From contig DASZSB010000094.1 of NCBI GenBank assembly GCA_035548835.1, positions 5,757-69,756 on the forward strand: 64,000 nt of DNA, given 5' to 3'. The notes below the pieces were generated by a model. That model saw only the letters and a list, made by a program, of their open reading frames with translations. It did not search any database and was not told the DNA's origin. Both the position numbers and the translations under genes were made by a program. Shown here piece by piece: positions 24,173-32,435 of this stretch. Position 1 is the first letter of the stretch. Each line of letters starts with the position of its first letter. Source of the stretch: FEN-1219 sp035548835 (GTDB lineage: Bacteria; Pseudomonadota; Gammaproteobacteria; Steroidobacterales; Rariloculaceae).

Positions 24173-24668
24173 CGTCGGCCGCCCGCGAAACGACGACCTT
24201 CGCGGCCCGCAGCAGCCTTTCGTTCAACTCGTAGCCCTTCTGCACGACCTCGAGCACGGTGTTCGGCGCCACGGCGGCCGCGGGCAGCAGACTCAGCGCC
24301 TCGTGCTTGTTCGGATCGAACGGCTGCCCCTTCGGGTCGATCTCGCGGATCCCGGCGCCGCCGAAGGCATCGTCGAGCAACCGCAGTGTGGCGCGGACCC
24401 CCTCGAACTGCGGTCCGAGCCCGGCCTTTTCGGCGGCGATCAGCCCGGCCTCGAGGCTGTCGCGGACCGGCAGGATCGCCTGCGCGAGCTTCTCCGCACC
24501 GAATTTGCGCGCCATGTCGACTTCGCGAGCACTGCGCTTGCGCAGGTTCTCGAGCTCGGCGGCGGTGCGCAGATAGCGGTCGCGGTTGTCCTCGGCCTCG
24601 CGGCGCAGCGCTTCCAGTGCGGGATCGGCGCCTCCCGAGCCCGCGGTATCCGTCTGTTCTTCATTCAT
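24168..24668 (-). CDS. grpE: Nucleotide exchange factor GrpE
   Basis: Releases ADP from DnaK and resets the chaperone cycle. 166 residues from the ATG at 24668 (NEEQTDTAGSG). A long N-terminal helix region (ALEALRREAEDNRDRYLRTAAELENLRKR) and the C-terminal beta domain with the conserved NPKxHEAL-like sequence (FDPNKHEALSLLP) and VVQKGYELNERLLRAAKVVVS define the family. An upstream in-frame ATG would add 14 residues without family support. It lies 65 bases after hrcA and just before the dnaK promoter. Confidence 0.97.
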   Translation of the reverse strand: MNEEQTDTAGSGGADPALEALRREAEDNRDRYLRTAAELENLRKRSAREVDMARKFGAEKLAQAILPVRDSLEAGLIAAEKAGLGPQFEGVRATLRLLDDAFGGAGIREIDPKGQPFDPNKHEALSLLPAAAVAPNTVLEVVQKGYELNERLLRAAKVVVSRAADA

Positions 24669-24733
24669 GGCAAATCCCTGCTCCGCCCCTAAGGCGAAGC
24701 GCCTCGACACAAGGGTTGTGCGGCAGATGAGGG

Positions 24734-25789
24734 CTAGCTGCCCGACTTCAAGGCGCGACCCAGCAACTTGGCCGTCACGTCGACGATCGGGATCACCCGC
24801 TCGTACGCCATCCGCGTCGGCCCGATGACCCCGAGCACGCCCATCGTGTCGTCCTCGGATGCGTACGGCGCAGCGACGATACTATAGGAATCGAGCAGCT
24901 GGTACCCGGATTCCTGGCCGATGAAGATCTGGACGCCGTCGGCCCGCATGCTCTGGTCGAGCAGGTGCAGGATGTCCTGCTGGCGGCTGAAAGCCTCGAA
25001 CAGCCCCTTCAGGGTTTCCACGTCGGCCACACGATCGGCGCCCATGAGGTTGGTTTCGCCCGCGACGACGAACTCGGGCTCCGGCTCGGCCTCCGGAACC
25101 ACCTTCTGCGCCATTTCGATGGCCTCGATCATGAGCGCGTTCATCGATGCACGCGTCTTCCTGAGCTCGGCCAGCAGCAGCTCGCGCACCTCGGGCAGCG
25201 TCCGCCCGGCGAAATGCTCGTTCAGGTAGTTGCTGGCGCGACGCAGCTCGTCAGCACCGTAATCTCGATGAACGTTCAAGATCTTGTTCTGGACCTCGCG
25301 GTCGTTGATCACGAGGATGGCCAGCACGCGCTGATTGGAGAGCGGCAGAAAGTCGATCTGACGCAAAGCCGTCTGTGCGCGTCGCGGGACCGTGACGATG
25401 CCTGCGAGGCTCGTCACGGCCGACAAAAGATTGGATACCGAGAGGGCCAGCGCTTGGGGATCGCCGGAAGTCTCGTTCAACCCCTGACTGAACCGCAGCA
25501 GGTCCTCGCCCTTGGGGGGCGTCAACTTGATCAACGTGTCGACGAAGAAGCGGTAACCCTTGATGGTGGGCACGCGCCCGGCCGACGTATGCGGCGAGCT
25601 GACGAAGCCGAGCTCCTCGAGGTCGGCCACGATGTTGCGAATCGTCGCCGGGCTCAGCTCGAGACCCGACTCGCGCGACAACGTGCGCGAGCCGACGGGC
25701 TGCCCTTCGCGAATATATCTGTCGACGAGAATGCGCAGCAGATGTTGTGCGCGTTCGTCCAAAACGTCTCGGGATTTGTCGCTCGCCAT
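24734..25789 (-). CDS. hrcA: Heat-inducible transcription repressor HrcA
   Basis: Repressor of class I heat-shock genes that normally binds CIRCE operators and depends on GroEL for activity. 351 residues. An N-terminal winged helix (QPVGSRTLSRESGLELSPATIRNIVADLEELGFV) and the following SSPHTSAGRVPTIKGYRFFVD signature are clear; a GAF-like domain fills the rest. It is first in the hrcA-grpE-dnaK-dnaJ operon. I could not find a recognisable CIRCE element in front of it, which leaves open whether it regulates this operon or only others such as groESL. Confidence 0.97.
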   Translation of the reverse strand: MASDKSRDVLDERAQHLLRILVDRYIREGQPVGSRTLSRESGLELSPATIRNIVADLEELGFVSSPHTSAGRVPTIKGYRFFVDTLIKLTPPKGEDLLRFSQGLNETSGDPQALALSVSNLLSAVTSLAGIVTVPRRAQTALRQIDFLPLSNQRVLAILVINDREVQNKILNVHRDYGADELRRASNYLNEHFAGRTLPEVRELLLAELRKTRASMNALMIEAIEMAQKVVPEAEPEPEFVVAGETNLMGADRVADVETLKGLFEAFSRQQDILHLLDQSMRADGVQIFIGQESGYQLLDSYSIVAAPYASEDDTMGVLGVIGPTRMAYERVIPIVDVTAKLLGRALKSGS

Positions 25790-25816
25790 CGGCGCTGGCT
25801 GTGATAACTTAGAGGC

Positions 25817-25828
25817 CGCTTCGAAGCG
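25817..25828. promoter_or_regulatory. 12-base palindrome between hrcA and nadK
   Basis: CGCTTCGAAGCG, a perfect palindrome in the 85-base divergent gap. It lies about 30 bases downstream of a TTGACA-like -35 for hrcA (minus strand, 25859-25864), near the expected transcription start. It is not a CIRCE sequence. It could be an operator for a local regulator; the evidence is position and symmetry only. Confidence 0.3.
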
Positions 25829-25874
25829 TACAGCACGCTAGCAACGGGCTCCCGCCACTGTCAAGAAACCGATC

Positions 25875-26771
25875 ATGCCGCGTGAATTCAGGACAGTCGG
25901 CCTCTGGGGACGCTTGAGCGAACAGGCGGTCGCCGAACCCGCGCTGCAGGTGCTGAAGCACCTCAAGAAGCACGGCATTCGGGTTTTCGCCTCCATCGAA
26001 TCCGACGGCAACGATGCATTCGGCGAGGCAACACGCGTGCCCGAGCGCGACCTCGTTCCCTCTGTCGACCTCGTCGTCGCCGTGGGCGGTGACGGCACAT
26101 TGTTACATGCGGCCCGCCACGTGGCCGGCCGCGACGTACCGCTGCTCGGCGTGAACCGGGGCCGGCTCGGATTTCTGACCGACATCTCGCCGGAGCACAT
26201 GCTGCAGGCCATCGACGCGATCATGGCCGGCGATTACCTGTCCGAGCGCCGCCCCCTGCTCGCCGCAAGGCTTCCTGGGCGCTCCGGCCCGGAGACCTTG
26301 TTCGCCGTGAACGACGTGGTGCTGCAGAAGGGCGAGACCGGCCGCATGCTCGACTTCACGACCGTGGTCGACGGCGTCTACGTGAATACGCATCGCGGAG
26401 ACGGCCTGATCATCGCCACGCCGACCGGCTCGACGGCGTACGCCCTGTCGTGCGGCGGCCCGATCATCCAGCCGAACGTGAATGCGCTCGTCATCGTGCC
26501 TATCTGTCCGCACACGCTCAGCGATCGCCCGCTCGTCCTGCCATCGACCAGCACCGTTCGCGTGGGCCTCGAGCGCGACACGCACGGCCCGGCGCACGTC
26601 GTCTGTGACGGCGAGCCGCTCGCCAAGCTCGCGGGCGGCGATACCGTAACGATCAGCCTCGCCACGCAGGCGGTTACGCTCCTGCATCCGCGCGATTACA
26701 ACTACTACGAGCTGCTGCGGTCGAAACTGAACTGGGGCCGGGCGAACCGCGATCGCCCACCGCCGCGCTGA
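25875..26771 (+). CDS. nadK: NAD kinase
   Basis: Phosphorylates NAD to NADP with ATP. 298 residues. The catalytic GGDGTLLHAAR lies near residue 75, the NDVVLQKGETGRM motif near 145, and the glycine-rich GDGLIIATPTGSTAYALSCGG near 175. ATG start; the ribosome site is weak. It is divergent from hrcA and directly upstream of recN (six bases), the common nadK-recN pairing of gammaproteobacteria. Confidence 0.98.
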   Translation: MPREFRTVGLWGRLSEQAVAEPALQVLKHLKKHGIRVFASIESDGNDAFGEATRVPERDLVPSVDLVVAVGGDGTLLHAARHVAGRDVPLLGVNRGRLGFLTDISPEHMLQAIDAIMAGDYLSERRPLLAARLPGRSGPETLFAVNDVVLQKGETGRMLDFTTVVDGVYVNTHRGDGLIIATPTGSTAYALSCGGPIIQPNVNALVIVPICPHTLSDRPLVLPSTSTVRVGLERDTHGPAHVVCDGEPLAKLAGGDTVTISLATQAVTLLHPRDYNYYELLRSKLNWGRANRDRPPPR

Positions 26772-26777
26772 CACGCC

Positions 26778-28451
26778 ATGCTGAGTCTGATCCGCGCGAA
26801 GAACTACGCGGTCATCGACGAAGTCGAGCTCGAGTTTCCGCGCGGCTTCAGCGTGATGACCGGCGAGACCGGCGCCGGCAAATCGATCCTCGTCGACGCG
26901 CTGGGGCTCGCCCTCGGTGACCGCGCGGACGCCGGCGCCGTGCGCCACGGCGCGGAACGCGCGGAGATCAGCGTGCTGTTCGAGATTCCACACGGTCACG
27001 CCGCGCTCGAGTGGCTCGCCGAACGCGGCCTCGAAGACGACACGAACTGCGCCCTGCGCCGCGTCGTCGGCGCGGACGGACGCTCGCGCGCATTCATCAA
27101 CGGTCAACCCGCGACGCTCCAGGACCTCAAGGCGCTGGGCGGCCTGCTCGTCGACATCCACGGGCAGCACGCACACCAGTCGCTGCTGGAAACCGGCGCC
27201 CAGCGGGCCCTGCTCGATTCCTACGGCGGGCACGAGGCGCTGGCCGCGAAGGTCGCCGCGGCATACACGGCATGGCGCACGCTCGAGAGCGATCTCGCAA
27301 CGCGCCGCACGAGCGGCGCGAATCGCGCCGCGGAGCTGGAACTCCTGAGGTTCCAGGCCGCGGAGATCGAGACCCTGGCCGTCGCGGACGGCGAACCCGA
27401 ACGACTGGCCCTGGAGCGCGAGCGGCTCGCGAACACCGACAGGCTGCTCTCGGGTGCCAACGCAGCGCTCGAGCGCCTTGCCGAGAGCGACACGGCATCG
27501 GCCTACTCCGCCGTCGTCCACGCGCGGCGCGAGCTCGAGCGGCTCGTGGAGCACGATCCGTCGCTGCGCGCGCCGGTCGAACTGCTCGCGGGCATCGAGG
27601 CGGAGATCCGCGACGTCGAGTCCACCTTGAGCCACTACCGGGACCGGATCGAAGCCGATCCGGAGCGCCTGACATGGGTGGACGAGCGGCTCGCGAGAAT
27701 CCGCGCGGTCGCACGCCGCCACGGCGTCGCACCCGAGGAGCTCGGGGCGACGCTCGCGGGCCTGCGCACACGCATTGCCTCGCTCGACGACAGCGCGGGC
27801 TCGCTCGAGGACCTGGCGGCCAGGGCCGCAACCGCTCGCGCGACGTTCCTCGCGGAGGCGAAGAAGCTCGGCGCGAAGCGTGCGAAGCAGGCGGCATCGC
27901 TCGGCCCCGCCGTGACGGCGGAGCTCGCGGAGCTCGGCATGCCGAACGGCGAGTTCCGCGTCGATCTCGCGCCGAAGACCGAGGACCACGCGGATGCTCA
28001 CGGACTGGAGAGAGTCGAATTCCAGGTCCGGCTGAACCCCGGGCAGCCGTTCGGCGCGTTGAGCAAGGTGGCATCCGGCGGCGAGCTGTCGCGGCTCAGC
28101 CTCGCGATCGAGGTCGTGCGCTCGGGCGCCTCACCCGTCACGGCGTTCGTCTTCGACGAGGTCGATACGGGCATTGGCGGTCGGGTGGCCGAAATCGTCG
28201 GCAGGAAGCTGCGCGAGCTCGCGAAGGCCCGCCAGGTGCTCTGCGTGACCCACCTGCCGCAGGTCGCGAGCCAGGGCCAAGCGCACTATCGAGTGGTGAA
28301 ACTGACGGACGGCAAAGCGAGCCGAACACAGGTGAAGCCTCTGTCGGCAGAGGAACGCGTCGAGGAGCTGTCGCGAATGCTCGGTGGCGTGGAGATCACG
28401 GACCGCACACGCGCCCACGCGGCCGAGATGATCGAGCGCGCGGCGCGCTGA
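26778..28451 (+). CDS. recN: DNA repair protein RecN
   Basis: SMC-like ATPase acting in recombinational repair of double-strand breaks. 557 residues. Walker A GETGAGKSILVDALGLALGDRAD is near residue 30, followed by a long coiled-coil middle rich in Ala, Glu and Arg. The C-terminal half carries the ABC signature VASGGELSRLSLAIEVV and Walker B FVFDEVDTGIGG. It starts six bases after nadK. I did not find a LexA-type box in the nadK-recN junction or before nadK, so SOS control is not evident from this sequence. Confidence 0.98.
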   Translation: MLSLIRAKNYAVIDEVELEFPRGFSVMTGETGAGKSILVDALGLALGDRADAGAVRHGAERAEISVLFEIPHGHAALEWLAERGLEDDTNCALRRVVGADGRSRAFINGQPATLQDLKALGGLLVDIHGQHAHQSLLETGAQRALLDSYGGHEALAAKVAAAYTAWRTLESDLATRRTSGANRAAELELLRFQAAEIETLAVADGEPERLALERERLANTDRLLSGANAALERLAESDTASAYSAVVHARRELERLVEHDPSLRAPVELLAGIEAEIRDVESTLSHYRDRIEADPERLTWVDERLARIRAVARRHGVAPEELGATLAGLRTRIASLDDSAGSLEDLAARAATARATFLAEAKKLGAKRAKQAASLGPAVTAELAELGMPNGEFRVDLAPKTEDHADAHGLERVEFQVRLNPGQPFGALSKVASGGELSRLSLAIEVVRSGASPVTAFVFDEVDTGIGGRVAEIVGRKLRELAKARQVLCVTHLPQVASQGQAHYRVVKLTDGKASRTQVKPLSAEERVEELSRMLGGVEITDRTRAHAAEMIERAAR

Positions 28452-28460
28452 AGCGCGAGA

Positions 28461-28868
28461 TCAGGCAGGCTTCTTCGGTCGGACGAACAACACGAGGCTG
28501 TGGTCCTCGATGTCGTAACCGTATTTGTCCGCGATCTCGCGCTGCAACTGCTCGATGCGATCGTCGAAGAACTCCGTCACGCGCCCCGTCTCGAGACATA
28601 CCATGTGATCGTGGTGCGTGCGGTCGGCCAGCTCGAATACGGCCTGCCCGCCCTCGAAGTTGTTACGACTCACGAGCCCGGCGCGCTCGAACTGCGTCAG
28701 CACGCGATAGACGGTAGCGAGGCCGAGTTCCTCGCCGCTGTCGAGCAAGGCGCGGTAGATCGCCTCCGCCGACATGTGCCGTTGTTGGCTGTGCTCGAGT
28801 ATCTGCAGCACCTTCAGGCGCGGTGACGTGACCTTGAGACCTGCCTTGCGAAGATCCTGTCGTTCCAC
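28461..28868 (-). CDS. fur: Ferric uptake regulator Fur
   Basis: Iron-responsive repressor, 135 residues. A winged-helix N-terminal domain (KVTSPRLKVLQILEH, SAEAIYRAL, LATVYRVLTQFERAGLV) is followed by the metal site HHDHMVCLETGRVTEFFDD. Only the first Cys of the usual CxxC zinc pair is present (CLET instead of CxxC), as in Pseudomonas Fur, so the structural zinc site must differ from Escherichia coli. GTG start with GAGG seven bases upstream. It is convergent with recN (nine-base gap) and divergent from bamE, an arrangement widely conserved. Confidence 0.96.
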   Translation of the reverse strand: MERQDLRKAGLKVTSPRLKVLQILEHSQQRHMSAEAIYRALLDSGEELGLATVYRVLTQFERAGLVSRNNFEGGQAVFELADRTHHDHMVCLETGRVTEFFDDRIEQLQREIADKYGYDIEDHSLVLFVRPKKPA

Positions 28869-28928
28869 TTGCGCCTCTCTCGAGCCTGATCGAGTATGAT
28901 TCGCCTTGAATTATGGACCAACGTTAAC

Positions 28929-29282
28929 GTGCGCTCTACCGTGTTCACATACGTACATTCCGTTTGTCGCCGCCTCTTCATCGCGGCGCCTCTGGTGCTG
29001 GCTCTCGCAGCCTGCGTGTATCGCGTCGACATCCAGCAGGGCAACCTGCTCAAGGACAAGGACATACAGCAGGTCGAGGTCGGCATGACACGCAGCCAGG
29101 TTCAGTTCCTGCTCGGCACGCCGATGGTTGCCGACAGCTTCCACCGCGAGCGCTGGGACTACGCGTACTCGCTGCGCAAGGGCCGCTCGCAGGAAATCGA
29201 CCGACGCTGGATCGTCGTGTACTTCGAGAACGATCGGGTATCGAAGATCGAGCGCGATCTGACGCTGCAGCCTTCGTCCTAG
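28929..29282 (+). CDS. bamE: Outer membrane protein assembly factor BamE
   Basis: Small lipoprotein of the BAM complex that inserts outer-membrane barrels. The mature part follows the lipobox LALAAC, with the family motifs GNLLKDKDIQQVEVGMTRSQVQFLLGTPMV and YFENDRVSKIE. I prefer the GTG at 28929, giving 117 residues with a normal signal peptide. An in-frame ATG at 28896 adds 11 residues but overlaps a TATGAT -10-like element, which would place it near or before the transcript start. The gene is divergent from fur and convergent with ratA, as in many gammaproteobacteria. Confidence 0.93.
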   Translation: MRSTVFTYVHSVCRRLFIAAPLVLALAACVYRVDIQQGNLLKDKDIQQVEVGMTRSQVQFLLGTPMVADSFHRERWDYAYSLRKGRSQEIDRRWIVVYFENDRVSKIERDLTLQPSS

Positions 29283-29301
29283 CCCGCCGGCGCCGCGAGG
29301 C

Positions 29302-29742
29302 TTACGTCGGCACGCCGTAGATTTTGCCGGCGCGCTCGATGAAGGCGCTCATCTGCGCGCCGGCCAGCTCTTCGAACACCTTGGCGAACACGACGCCGAA
29401 CGGCGACAGCGCGACCTCGAACCGCAGCGAGAGCGACACGTCGCAACCCGACGGCGCGCCTGGTACGAACTTCCACTCGCCGCGCAGCCGGCGAAACGGT
29501 CCCGACACGAGCTCGATGCCGATCGTCTCGGGGCGACGCAGGGTGTTGCGGGTGCGGAAGCTCTGCTGAAAGCCGAGAGCGCCGATCTCGAGCGTGGCCT
29601 CGATCGAGTCCGCCTGCCGCGCGTCGATACGCGCGCCGCGGCACCAATGCAGGAACTTCGGATAGCTCTCGACGTCGTTGACGAGATCGAACATCTGTTC
29701 CGCGCTGTAAGGCACCTGCGCGCGTCTCTGCACCGTAGGCAA
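29302..29742 (-). CDS. ratA: RatA-type START-like protein (coenzyme Q-binding / ribosome association toxin family)
   Basis: Member of the polyketide cyclase/START-like family that includes Escherichia coli RatA, reported to inhibit 70S ribosome association, and the ubiquinone-binding Coq10 proteins. 146 residues. Conserved features are VPYSAEQMFDLVNDVESYPKFLHWC near the N-terminus and the C-terminal helix (FAKVFEELAGAQMSAFIERAGKIYG). The TTG at 29742 is chosen because it aligns with the RatA N-terminus and follows GGAGAG. RnfH/RatB, usually the next gene, is absent: only 19 bases separate it from bamE. Which of the two known activities applies is uncertain. Confidence 0.92.
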   Translation of the reverse strand: MPTVQRRAQVPYSAEQMFDLVNDVESYPKFLHWCRGARIDARQADSIEATLEIGALGFQQSFRTRNTLRRPETIGIELVSGPFRRLRGEWKFVPGAPSGCDVSLSLRFEVALSPFGVVFAKVFEELAGAQMSAFIERAGKIYGVPT

Positions 29743-29805
29743 GAATCTCTCTCCAGGAAGTCCGACGTGTTTTTTTGCCGGCGATTCTAGGATCATTGCC
29801 GCCCC

Positions 29806-30279
29806 ATGGCCAAGAAATCCGATCGACCGAGCTCCATCGCGCAGAACAAGAAGGCGCGCTTCGACTATTTCATCGAGGAACGCCTGGAAGCCGGCCTGGC
29901 GCTGCAGGGCTGGGAGGTCAAGAGCATGCGCGCGGGCAAGGCGCAGCTGACGGACGCGTTCGTGATCCTGCGCGACGGCGAGGCCTGGCTGCTCGGCTCG
30001 CACGTCACACCGCTGAACACGGCCTCGACGCACGTGACCGCCGATCCGAAGCGCATGCGCAAGCTGCTGCTGAACCGCCGCGAGATCGACCGCCTGACCG
30101 GTCTGGTCGACAGGAAAGGCTACACGCTGGTGGCGCTCGAGCTGTACTGGAGCAAGAACCGCGCAAAGCTGGCCGTGGGACTCGCGCGTGGCAAGAAGCA
30201 GCACGACAAACGCGACACCGAGAAGGACCGCGACTGGCAGCGCGACCGGTCCCGGGTCATGAAGACCCGCGCGCACTGA
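29806..30279 (+). CDS. smpB: SsrA-binding protein SmpB
   Basis: Binds tmRNA and brings it to stalled ribosomes for trans-translation. 157 residues. The beta-barrel core (IAQNKKARFDYFIEERLEAGLALQGWEVKS, VALELYWSKNRAKLAVGLARGKKQHDKR) and the basic C-terminal tail (RDWQRDRSRVMKTRAH) that mimics mRNA in the decoding centre are intact. ATG start. Its partner RNA ssrA begins 61 bases downstream on the same strand; ratA is divergent. Confidence 0.98.
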   Translation: MAKKSDRPSSIAQNKKARFDYFIEERLEAGLALQGWEVKSMRAGKAQLTDAFVILRDGEAWLLGSHVTPLNTASTHVTADPKRMRKLLLNRREIDRLTGLVDRKGYTLVALELYWSKNRAKLAVGLARGKKQHDKRDTEKDRDWQRDRSRVMKTRAH

Positions 30280-30301
30280 TGCGAAATCCCGATGCGGCGC
30301 C

Positions 30302-30329
30302 TTGCAACCCCGCCGGCCTGCCCTAAACT
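30302..30329 (+). promoter_or_regulatory. Sigma-70 type promoter of ssrA
   Basis: TTGCAA (30302-30307), a 16-base spacer and TAAACT (30324-30329), in the gap between smpB and tmRNA. It predicts initiation a few bases before the mature tmRNA 5' end, so tmRNA can be made independently of smpB. Confidence 0.6.
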
Positions 30330-30340
30330 AGGGGCTACCT

Positions 30341-30712
30341 GGGGGCGACCTGGTTTCGACGTGGGTCGCGAAGCCTGAGGGGCATGCCGAGGTGCAGGAT
30401 CCTCGTTAAACAGTCTGCAAACTGTTAGTTGCCAACGACGACAACTACGCACTTGCCGCTTAATACCCGGTAGGGTGCCGTCTGACTGGAGCCGTGCTTG
30501 TGCGTCCAGCGTCCTTCGGGACATTCAGGCGTCATAGCTCACAAGATCGCGGCGAGGTAAGTCCGGGACCGAGCTGCTAAAACCAACGGAATCGCCGTCA
30601 GTGGGCCCTGTTCGTCGGGTTGCTGCCGGTTAAAACAATAGACGCGACTACGCATGTAGAACCGACGGTAGAGGGCTTGCGGACGCGGGTTCGATTCCCG
30701 CCGCCTCCACCA
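30341..30712 (+). ncRNA. ssrA: Transfer-messenger RNA (tmRNA)
   Basis: One-piece tmRNA of about 372 bases. The 5' GGGGGCG pairs with CGCCTCC before the encoded ACCA end, forming the tRNA-like acceptor stem, and the 3' T-arm GGGTTCGATTCCC is present. The tag frame at 30431-30463 encodes ANDDNYALAA followed by TAA, close to the Escherichia coli tag ANDENYALAA, with the -YALAA degradation signal for ClpXP. It is located directly after smpB, with its own promoter and followed by a hairpin terminator. Confidence 0.98.
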
Positions 30713-30722
30713 CCTGCCGGAA

Positions 30723-30756
30723 ACGGCGCGCTCGCAGACGGAGCGCGCCGTCTTCT
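30723..30756 (+). terminator. Rho-independent terminator after ssrA
   Basis: ACGGCGCGCTC (30723-30733) pairs perfectly with GAGCGCGCCGT (30741-30751) around a seven-base loop, followed by CTTCTT. The 11-pair stem and pyrimidine-rich tail are typical of an intrinsic terminator for tmRNA. Confidence 0.8.
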
Positions 30757-30776
30757 TGTGCGCGGCGCGGGCGCAG

Positions 30777-32270
30777 TCAGCGCCGACTGCCGCCGAGCAG
30801 CGAGCCGAGCACGCCGCGCAACAGTGCGCGACCCGCCTGTGATCCGATCGTCCGGACCGCGCTCTTCGCCATCGCCTCCACGAGTCCCTGTGTCTGGCGG
30901 CCACCCCGCGGCCCAACGCGCCCGAAGAGAATCTCCTGCGTCAGACTCTGGTTCGGACCCGCGGGCGGCTGCGGCGGCGGCGAGTCCGGCTGACGTGCAG
31001 CGGTGCGCGTCTTCAGCACCTCGTACGCCGACTGGCGATCGACGGCCTTCTCGTAGACGCCCGCCACGGGAGACCCCGCCACGATCCGCGCGCGCGCTGC
31101 GGCATCGATCGGCCCGATCTGACTGCCGGGCGGCGCGATGAGCGCGCGCTCGGTGACGCCGGGCCGCCCCTGGGCATCGAGGAACGACACGAGCGCCTCG
31201 CCCACCCCGAGCTCCGTGATCGCCTGCTCGATCTTCAGCGCCGGATTCGGGCGCATCGTCTCGGCGGCCGATTTCACCGCCTTCTGATCGCGCGGCGTGA
31301 ACGCGCGCAGCGCGTGCTGCACGCGATTGCCGAGCTGACCGAGAACCGTATCCGGCACGTCGAGCGGACTCTGCGTGACGAAATACACGCCGACCCCCTT
31401 CGAGCGAATCAAGCGCACGACCTGCTCGATCTTCTCGAGCAGCGGCTTCGGCGCATCGCCAAACAGCAGGTGCGCCTCGTCGAAGAAGAACACGAGCTTC
31501 GGCTTCTCCGGATCGCCGACCTCGGGCAGATGCTCGTATAGCTCGGCGAGCAGCCACAGCAGCATCGTCGCGTAGAGTTTCGGCGCTGCCAGCAGCTGGT
31601 CGGCTGCCAGGATGTTGACCACGCCCTTGCTGCCCGCGGTCTGCAGCAGGTCCTCGATGTTCAGCATGGGCTCGCCGAAGAACTGCTCGAGGCCCTGCTC
31701 CGACAGCGTCAGGAGCCCGCGCTGGATGGCGCCGATCGAAGCCATCGACACGTTCCCGTATTCCGTCGTGTACTCTGCGGCGTGCTCGCCCACGTGCTGC
31801 AGCATCGCGCGCAGATCCTTCAGGTCGAGCAGCAGCAGGCCCGCGTCGTCCGCGATCTTGAACGTCAGCGTCAGCACGCCGGCCTGCGTGTCGTTCAGAT
31901 CGAGCAGCCGCGAGAGCAGCAGCGGGCCGAGATCGGAAATCGTGGCGCGAACCGGGTGCCCCTGCTTCCCGAACACGTCCCAGAACACCACGGGACACCC
32001 TTCGCGACGCAGTTCGATGCCGAGCTCCGCGGCGCGTTCGACGACCTTCGGGTTATTGCCGCCGGCGGCCGAGATGCCCGACAGGTCGCCCTTGACGTCC
32101 GCCATGAACACCGGCACGCCGATGCGGGAAAACTGCTCCGCCATCGTCTGCAGCGTCACGGTCTTGCCGGTGCCGGTCGCGCCGGTGATGAGTCCGTGGC
32201 GGTTGCCGAGCGCAGGCAGCAGCGTCAGCTCGGTGGCACCCGCCTTCGCAATCAACAGTGGATCGGCCAT
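30777..32270 (-). CDS. HerA-like P-loop ATPase (DUF853 / YjgR family)
   Basis: 497 residues from the ATG at 32270 (ADPLLIAKAG). Walker A GATGTGKTVTLQ lies near residue 30, Walker B LVFFFDEAHLLF near 265, and an RSKGVGVYFVTQSPLDVPD segment near 305, as in the bacterial DUF853 proteins related to the DNA-translocating ATPase HerA. The C-terminal 70 residues are Gln/Pro-rich followed by a Gly/Arg/Ala helix. The family is widespread but its role is unknown; it is not next to a nuclease, so there is no sign of a HerA-NurA or defence pair. Convergent with ssrA. Confidence 0.9.
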   Translation of the reverse strand: MADPLLIAKAGATELTLLPALGNRHGLITGATGTGKTVTLQTMAEQFSRIGVPVFMADVKGDLSGISAAGGNNPKVVERAAELGIELRREGCPVVFWDVFGKQGHPVRATISDLGPLLLSRLLDLNDTQAGVLTLTFKIADDAGLLLLDLKDLRAMLQHVGEHAAEYTTEYGNVSMASIGAIQRGLLTLSEQGLEQFFGEPMLNIEDLLQTAGSKGVVNILAADQLLAAPKLYATMLLWLLAELYEHLPEVGDPEKPKLVFFFDEAHLLFGDAPKPLLEKIEQVVRLIRSKGVGVYFVTQSPLDVPDTVLGQLGNRVQHALRAFTPRDQKAVKSAAETMRPNPALKIEQAITELGVGEALVSFLDAQGRPGVTERALIAPPGSQIGPIDAAARARIVAGSPVAGVYEKAVDRQSAYEVLKTRTAARQPDSPPPQPPAGPNQSLTQEILFGRVGPRGGRQTQGLVEAMAKSAVRTIGSQAGRALLRGVLGSLLGGSRR

Positions 32271-32435
32271 ACGTAGTGATCGTCCTGGCGTGCTCGTCGG
32301 TTCGGTGCCGCACACGCACGCGGCTTTGTCGTCGTGCCGAATATACAACACGCCCCGAACTACGGTAGGTTAGCCGCACGTCAGCGGCCTGCCGGCCGCC
32401 GGCCACCACACGATCGCAAGGGGGGATTCGTCGGG

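Noticed and set aside
24669..24733. CIRCE element before grpE
   Set aside because: The 65-base gap has no TTAGCACTC/GAGTGCTAA pattern; nothing resembling CIRCE was found before hrcA either.
26740..26777. SOS (LexA) box upstream of recN
   Set aside because: No CTGT-N8-ACAG was visible in the six-base gap or in the gap before nadK.
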